64,000 nt of DNA from an uncultured Lachnospiraceae bacterium (GTDB lineage: Bacteria > Bacillota > Clostridia > Lachnospirales > Lachnospiraceae). The translations under genes were made by a program, and so were the position numbers. Within the stretch, counting starts at the first letter, position 1. Each line of letters opens with the position of its first letter. The DNA is taken from NCBI GenBank assembly GCA_910585465.1, contig CAJUEW010000006.1, positions 1 through 64,000 on the forward strand, written 5' to 3'. Shown piece by piece: positions 59,455 through 64,000 of this stretch. The notes under the pieces are model-generated. The model saw nothing but the letters and a program-made list of their open reading frames with translations, made no database searches and was not told the DNA's origin.

Positions 59455-60894
59455 CTAAAACTCAAAGCCCAAATACTGCAGCATACAATAATCTTTAAAT
59501 TTTTCTTCCACCTGATACCGGATCCGCGGACAATTTCTCTTCACTACTTCCGCTGACATTTCTTCCATGTTATCCGCGCTTCCCACACATACGGTACAAT
59601 AGTCATATGCCCAGCATTCTCTGCATTGATCTGTTGTCACACGCTCAACATTCATCAGACTGACTGCCTTTTCTTCCGAAATTCCTGTGTATACATTTCC
59701 TATACATGTGGTTTTAGAGCTTTCACTTACCCGTTCACAGGGATAAAAATTTCCGTCTGCATTGACAAATAACCGAAGGACTCCCGGAATACATGGTCCT
59801 CCGTGGTGTCCTGTTTCCGGAAGCTGCTCTCTGCTGCAGGCAGCCTTCCCTTTCTTAATATTAATGTTTTCAAAATAGCTGTTCATAGTTTTTGACGCAT
59901 ACGGCTCTGACAGCCATCCTATCCTGCCAAGAAATGTTTTAAACAGCTCATAGTTTTTCTGGGCATAAAAATCATTGCTGATAGGATTTCTTTCATCCTT
60001 GTATCTTTCATCTATCATAGAAAAATTAAATTGGCTGTCTCTGAAAATCTCATGATTATTAACAAAATCATTAATACTGTCAAAATCATTTTCCGGATCC
60101 AAAACGGTATTAAACGAGACATTCTTTTTAAAAAAATCCGGATAGTGAGCTTTTATGCAGGCAACATTTTTTAAAAGAGCATCAAAAGAGCCTTCCGCGC
60201 CCCCGGCATATTTTCTGTGCTTATTATGTATTGTCTCAGGACCGTCAAGACTTACTAATACTTTAAAATCGTTGGCTGCTAAAAAGCCAATATTGGGTTC
60301 CCGTAACAGTGTGGCGTTTGTTGTTATGGCAAATACAATATCACGGCCTTCTCCTGCCTCTTTCGCATATTCCACACATTTCTTTATCAGTCCAAATTCC
60401 AGCAAAGGTTCTCCGCCGTAGAAGCCTATGCTGACGGATTCGGTTTCACTGGAATGAGCAATCAGGTAATCAATGGCCCTGCGCGCCACCTCAAATGACA
60501 TTACCTTATTGGAGTGTGTTCTGTTCTTATACCCTCCCGAATAAATGCAGTATTCACATCTCAAATTACAGTTCTGAGTGATCTGCAAAGTTAAATGTTT
60601 TAATTTTGTCTGCAAATAAAATTTCACATACTTTGTAGCCGGATGAATGCTCTTCTTTACTCTGGCTGTCTTTAAATATCCGTCTGCCTTTAAGCTTCTG
60701 ATATAAGCTTCGGCACTCTCATGGCTTTCTCCCTGCTTTCCCTTCAGGCTCTCGTATACCTCCTCTGGTATGTTTAATATTTCGTCCATATTTACATCAT
60801 ACAGAAAATAACCGAATGATTCTTTAAAAAGATGGATAAACGGTTTCCTCCGGCCTGCTTCGGCCAACGCTCCTTTATCATTTTCTGACCTCAT
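59455..60894 (-). CDS. Radical SAM/SPASM Cys-rich peptide maturase (CcpM type)
   Basis: A 479-aa enzyme. The N-terminal 1-80 (HLFKESFGYFLYDVNMDEIL...) may be a RRE/PqqD-like leader-binding wing. Radical SAM cluster Cys109, Cys113, Cys116 (CNLRCEYC), GGEP at 160. The SPASM-type C-terminus has ten Cys (353, 368, 386, 397, 424, 427, 433, 436, 455, 470) for auxiliary clusters. It is of the CcpM family (TIGR04068, from memory). ATG 60894 sits 1 bp after the exporter stop. It presumably modifies the Cys-bearing core of the 50-aa precursor. Confidence 0.85.
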   Translation of the reverse strand: MRSENDKGALAEAGRRKPFIHLFKESFGYFLYDVNMDEILNIPEEVYESLKGKQGESHESAEAYIRSLKADGYLKTARVKKSIHPATKYVKFYLQTKLKHLTLQITQNCNLRCEYCIYSGGYKNRTHSNKVMSFEVARRAIDYLIAHSSETESVSIGFYGGEPLLEFGLIKKCVEYAKEAGEGRDIVFAITTNATLLREPNIGFLAANDFKVLVSLDGPETIHNKHRKYAGGAEGSFDALLKNVACIKAHYPDFFKKNVSFNTVLDPENDFDSINDFVNNHEIFRDSQFNFSMIDERYKDERNPISNDFYAQKNYELFKTFLGRIGWLSEPYASKTMNSYFENINIKKGKAACSREQLPETGHHGGPCIPGVLRLFVNADGNFYPCERVSESSKTTCIGNVYTGISEEKAVSLMNVERVTTDQCRECWAYDYCTVCVGSADNMEEMSAEVVKRNCPRIRYQVEEKFKDYCMLQYLGFEF

Positions 60895-60895
60895 A

Positions 60896-62605
60896 CTATC
60901 TCTCCAATTCTGCAATTAGTCTTTTCCGGCAGTCAGGATCAAATACTTGCTTCCCGTCTGATAACTGCTTCAGCTTTCCCTCTTTTATTAAGAAAATTTG
61001 ATCCATATCCTCCAGAAGCTCCGCCTTGTGGGTGATCAATATCATTGTTTTTTTCTTAAACTCATTTTTAATGAGCTCTTTTATCTGCAGTTCGGCACAT
61101 ATATCTAAATTGGAAGTTACTTCATCTAAAACCATAATCGGCTTGTCCTGTATCAGCGCTCTTGCAAATGCTATTTTCTGCTTTTGCCCTCCGGACAGCA
61201 GCACTCCGTTTTCTCCCACAATTTTGTTTATCCCCTCTTCGGATGCAAATTCCGGAAGACCGCATTTATAAAGAACCTCCAGCAGCCGCTTTGGATTATC
61301 CTCCCTGTCCAGGCAGATATTGTTTTTTATCGTGTCATTAAAAAGATAAACATTCTGGTTGACTACAGAGATCATATTCCTGTAGCTTTCCAGTGTATAG
61401 CTGTTAATAGGCTGACCGTCTATTCTGATGACTCCGCTGTGAGGCTCATACAATCTTAAAAGAAGTTCTATTATCGTTGTTTTTCCGGAGCCGTTCAGCC
61501 CCACCAGGGCAATAGAATTTCCTGCCGGAACAGAAAAGCTTATTCCGTCTAAAACCTGCCTGTCTTCAGTATATCCAAAATGAACCTCCTCAAACTGGAT
61601 GCTCAATGCCTCCCGTCCTGCCAAAACGGCCTCGCCTTCTGTTTCCTCCTCCAGCTTAAGAAACTCAAAATAACGCTTTGCGGACGGAAGAATCCCGGCA
61701 ATCTCATACCGGATATTCAGTATGGATGAAACCGGCTCTGTGACATAGCTGCTGTAGGCTATAAAAGCAAATAAGCTTCCAACCGTAATATTCACGTTTA
61801 AAATCTTAATTCCCCCCACAAGATAGAGAATAGAAATAAGGCCCTGCAGCAATATCATATTAGAATTTCTTTCTACTATTTTGATCCAGTTCCTCTGCTT
61901 CAGATTTTCCAGCACTGCCCTCCGGACAGCAGAAAACTCCTTTTCCTTTAATCGTTCCAGGCCGAAAAGCCTGACTTCTTTTATTCCGGCCAGAGTATTC
62001 CCATACCATCTTGCATAGTTTCCGTAATTTTCTATATAGCACTCTGTATTGCTCTGCATTTTCTTTGAAAAAAATCCGGCAATTATATATTTTACAGGGA
62101 TATAGGTCAGTACGACGCATGTTAATTGTTTATTGATAATTAACAGTCCTAATATCCCCCCAAAAAAGCTCACAAGCTGAGTAAAAGAGAACAGCACCTC
62201 CGAATTGGCAATACGGGTGATGGTATTAATATCCGTCACTGTATTTTGTAATATTTCCGAATAATTTCTGGTTTCATAATAGGATATCTTCAATTTCATT
62301 AAATGGCTGAACGCCTGCTTTTCCAAATGTTCATGGATATTGTCTTCCATATATATTCTTTGTTTTTCTTCCAGCATTTTAACCAGAGCATCCAGAACAT
62401 AAAATAAAAATATCATCAGTACCGAATTTACTAAAACGTCATATTCCTTTTTCATTAACCCTATATCCATAACATTCCGGGTCAGCAAGGGAATCAGCAG
62501 GTTTAATACTGCAGAAATAACCAGATATATAAATATAAAAACAATCTGCCTCTTATATGGCTTTAGCAGCTTGAGCAAGCTTTCGATTAATAATTTTCCG
62601 GACAT
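60896..62605 (-). CDS. ABC exporter of the peptide cluster
   Basis: A 569-aa half-transporter. Six membrane helices in 1-310, then the ATPase: Walker A GLNGSGKTT (369-377), signature LSGGQ (470-474), Walker B IMVLDE (490-495). No N-terminal C39 peptidase domain, so it does not itself cut a leader. First gene of the cluster; ribosome site GAGGAAC. It likely exports the modified peptide as a homodimer. Confidence 0.92.
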   Translation of the reverse strand: MSGKLLIESLLKLLKPYKRQIVFIFIYLVISAVLNLLIPLLTRNVMDIGLMKKEYDVLVNSVLMIFLFYVLDALVKMLEEKQRIYMEDNIHEHLEKQAFSHLMKLKISYYETRNYSEILQNTVTDINTITRIANSEVLFSFTQLVSFFGGILGLLIINKQLTCVVLTYIPVKYIIAGFFSKKMQSNTECYIENYGNYARWYGNTLAGIKEVRLFGLERLKEKEFSAVRRAVLENLKQRNWIKIVERNSNMILLQGLISILYLVGGIKILNVNITVGSLFAFIAYSSYVTEPVSSILNIRYEIAGILPSAKRYFEFLKLEEETEGEAVLAGREALSIQFEEVHFGYTEDRQVLDGISFSVPAGNSIALVGLNGSGKTTIIELLLRLYEPHSGVIRIDGQPINSYTLESYRNMISVVNQNVYLFNDTIKNNICLDREDNPKRLLEVLYKCGLPEFASEEGINKIVGENGVLLSGGQKQKIAFARALIQDKPIMVLDEVTSNLDICAELQIKELIKNEFKKKTMILITHKAELLEDMDQIFLIKEGKLKQLSDGKQVFDPDCRKRLIAELER

Positions 62606-62656
62606 TGTTCCTCTGATGATAAAATCCTAAAAACGACAACTTCAATAACTGTCTAT

Positions 62657-62665
62657 AGTATAACA
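62657..62665 (-). promoter_or_regulatory. Extended -10 promoter of the peptide operon
   Basis: TGTTATACT (TGnTATACT) read leftward, about 50 bp before the exporter start. No good -35 is visible; it follows the upstream terminator directly. Confidence 0.55.
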
Positions 62666-62670
62666 CCAGT

Positions 62671-62703
62671 AAAAAAAGCTGACTTCTCAAAGAAATCAGC
62701 TTA
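62671..62703 (-). terminator. Terminator of the KdpE-type gene
   Basis: AAGCTGATTTC and GAAGTCAGCTT arms (one mismatch) with TTTGA loop and T7 on the minus strand. Confidence 0.85.
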
Positions 62704-62769
62704 AACGCTAAAATATGCATACCCTATACCCGCTAAACACTTCCGGCATCAGAAAAATATATTTTTGTT

Positions 62770-63477
62770 TCAGTCCGGATCCACAATCCGGTAGCCTACT
62801 CCCACTTCCGTGAAAATATACCGGGGCTGCGCCGGATTTTTTTCTATCTTTCTGCGGATATTTGCCATATTCACCCTAAGAATCCGGTTGTCCGTCTTCA
62901 TATTGGGTCCCCAGATTTCTTTAATAATAAAATCATAGGTCAGCACCTTCCCCGCATACCTTCCAAGAAGGCTTACCAGCCTATACTCATTCTGGGTCAG
63001 ATTGGCATCCGCACCGTCTATGTACACCCGGTGCTTATCATAATCGATCACCATTCCGCCGGATCGGAAGATTCCGGTCTGCATTCCTTCCGGTGTCAGA
63101 TAGGACGCGCGGACATGACGAATGGCATTCCTGATCCTCGCCAGCAATTCAGAAGTCCCGAAGGGCTTTGTAATGTAGTCATCCGCTCCCAAATCCAGAG
63201 CCTCCACCTTATCTCTCTCATGAGTACGGGCAGATACTACGATGATAGGCATACTGGACCATTCCCGCACACTTTTTAATATTTTAATACCGTCCATATC
63301 CGGAAGTCCCAGATCCAGAATGACCACATCCGGACATTGGGAGGTAATCATGCTGTACGCTTCCGCGCCTGTGTCCGCCATAATCACGTCATAATTATTT
63401 GCCTCCAGAATGGTCCTGAAAAAATTACGGATACTTTTATCGTCCTCCACTACCAATATTCTATCCTTAATGTCCAT
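62770..63477 (-). CDS. KdpE-type response regulator
   Basis: A 235-aa OmpR-family regulator. Receiver: acidic pair EDD, phospho-Asp in VVILDLGLPDMDG, VSART and ITKPFG. Winged helix: TQNEYRLVSLLGRYAGKVLTYDFIIKEIWGP and RVNMANIRRKIEKNP. The LPDMDGIKILKSVREWSSMPIIVVSAR segment is typical of KdpE. It overlaps the kinase stop by 11 bp. kdpFABC is not in the window; the potassium link is by homology only. Confidence 0.88.
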   Translation of the reverse strand: MDIKDRILVVEDDKSIRNFFRTILEANNYDVIMADTGAEAYSMITSQCPDVVILDLGLPDMDGIKILKSVREWSSMPIIVVSARTHERDKVEALDLGADDYITKPFGTSELLARIRNAIRHVRASYLTPEGMQTGIFRSGGMVIDYDKHRVYIDGADANLTQNEYRLVSLLGRYAGKVLTYDFIIKEIWGPNMKTDNRILRVNMANIRRKIEKNPAQPRYIFTEVGVGYRIVDPD

Positions 63478-64000
63478 ATGTCCTCCCCTCCTCCAGCGGA
63501 AGCCAGAAACTGACCCTCGCTCCTCCGGTGCTTATATTTTCGGCTCTCATATTCCCTTTATGGGCCTTTACAATGCTCATACAGACTGACAGTCCGATTC
63601 CCATATTTCTTTTGGAATCATATTCCTCACCCTCCATAGACTGAAGGCATCCCTCAAACATGACCGGAAGAATCGATTCTTTAATGCCCTGCCCGTCATC
63701 CTCCACCGCGAATACAAGACGGCTTTCCTGCTTCATAACCACAATCCGAATCCGGCTGAGGGTTTTCCCGTGCAGCACGGAATTTTCCAGCAGATTCACA
63801 AGCACCTGCTCAATCAGGATACCGTCCATAGGAACCATCAGAAATTCTTCCGGCATATCCACATCAATATTCGCATCCGGAAAACGTTTCCGGAACTTAA
63901 TCACCGCGCTGCTGATAATCTCCTCCACAATCTCATCATCCGTATTGATTCCGGCATTTTCTCCATTGATGCGGGTAACAGAAAGCAGATTTTCCACAAT
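63467..64000 (-). CDS. KdpD-type sensor kinase, C-terminal part only
   Basis: The frame is open to the right edge, so only about 177 residues are seen. It has the N-box NLLENSVLHGK, G1 VEDDGQGI and G2 NMGIGLSVCMSIVKAHKG of a histidine kinase ATPase domain. The His-box, sensor and membrane regions lie outside the window. Partner of the downstream KdpE-type regulator. Confidence 0.88.
   Translation of the reverse strand: MVENLLSVTRINGENAGINTDDEIVEEIISSAVIKFRKRFPDANIDVDMPEEFLMVPMDGILIEQVLVNLLENSVLHGKTLSRIRIVVMKQESRLVFAVEDDGQGIKESILPVMFEGCLQSMEGEEYDSKRNMGIGLSVCMSIVKAHKGNMRAENISTGGARVSFWLPLEEGRTYGH

Overview
The window looks like a chromosome segment of a strictly anaerobic Clostridia member, most likely Lachnospiraceae. 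The reasons are the protein families (DUF5721, DUF4250, DUF815, class Ic aminotransferase, two AgcS/AlsT symporters, HydE), the Firmicutes-type promoters (TTGACA-N17-TATAAT) and GGAGG ribosome sites, the HrcA/CIRCE elements, and a Clostridia-type Cys-rich peptide maturation locus. No species name can be supported from the sequence alone.

Layout. 1-7.3 kb is the integrase-proximal end of an integrated mobile element (prophage or ICE) that continues off the left edge. It has a leftward array of small phage/ICE genes (pentapeptide-repeat protein, sigma-like factor, HTH regulators, SprT-like protease), a divergent repressor/ImmA-like pair around a well-formed operator region at 4.3-4.4 kb, and a rightward tyrosine recombinase. 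7.3-24 kb is core chromosome: DegV, M18 aminopeptidase, htpG and clpB (each with a CIRCE), glpK, three tRNA-Leu genes, a COG0523 GTPase pair, and infC-rpmI-rplT with an L20-type attenuator. 24-38 kb holds a two-component system, galK, uppP, a DUF815 ATPase, two amino acid symporters, an Lrp-type regulator, carbonic anhydrase and glmS.

38.4-44 kb is a complete mannitol operon (activator, EIICBA, dehydrogenase, HPr-like protein). 44-47.7 kb is a leftward cysK-metY-larC block. 48.5-52.5 kb is an Fe-ADH/aldehyde dehydrogenase/HydE/HicB-like operon. 52.6-55.7 kb is a zinc uptake operon led by its own Fur-family regulator. 55.7-64 kb is the most interesting part: a leftward ribosomal peptide locus made of ABC exporter, radical SAM/SPASM maturase, a 358-aa maturation protein, an acyl-carrier-like protein, a 50-aa Cys-containing precursor, a terminator, then a subtilisin-like protease followed by endonuclease III. 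A KdpDE-type two-component system lies upstream and runs off the right edge.

How it fits together. In the peptide locus the 50-aa product (MKKELKRKKS...NCTCG...) is the likely substrate. The radical SAM enzyme would modify its Cys-bearing C-terminal half. The S8 protease would remove the basic leader, because the exporter lacks a C39 peptidase domain, and the ABC protein would export the product. A 122-bp, 93% identical repeat occurs once beside the mobile element and once, inverted, between tRNA-Leu genes.
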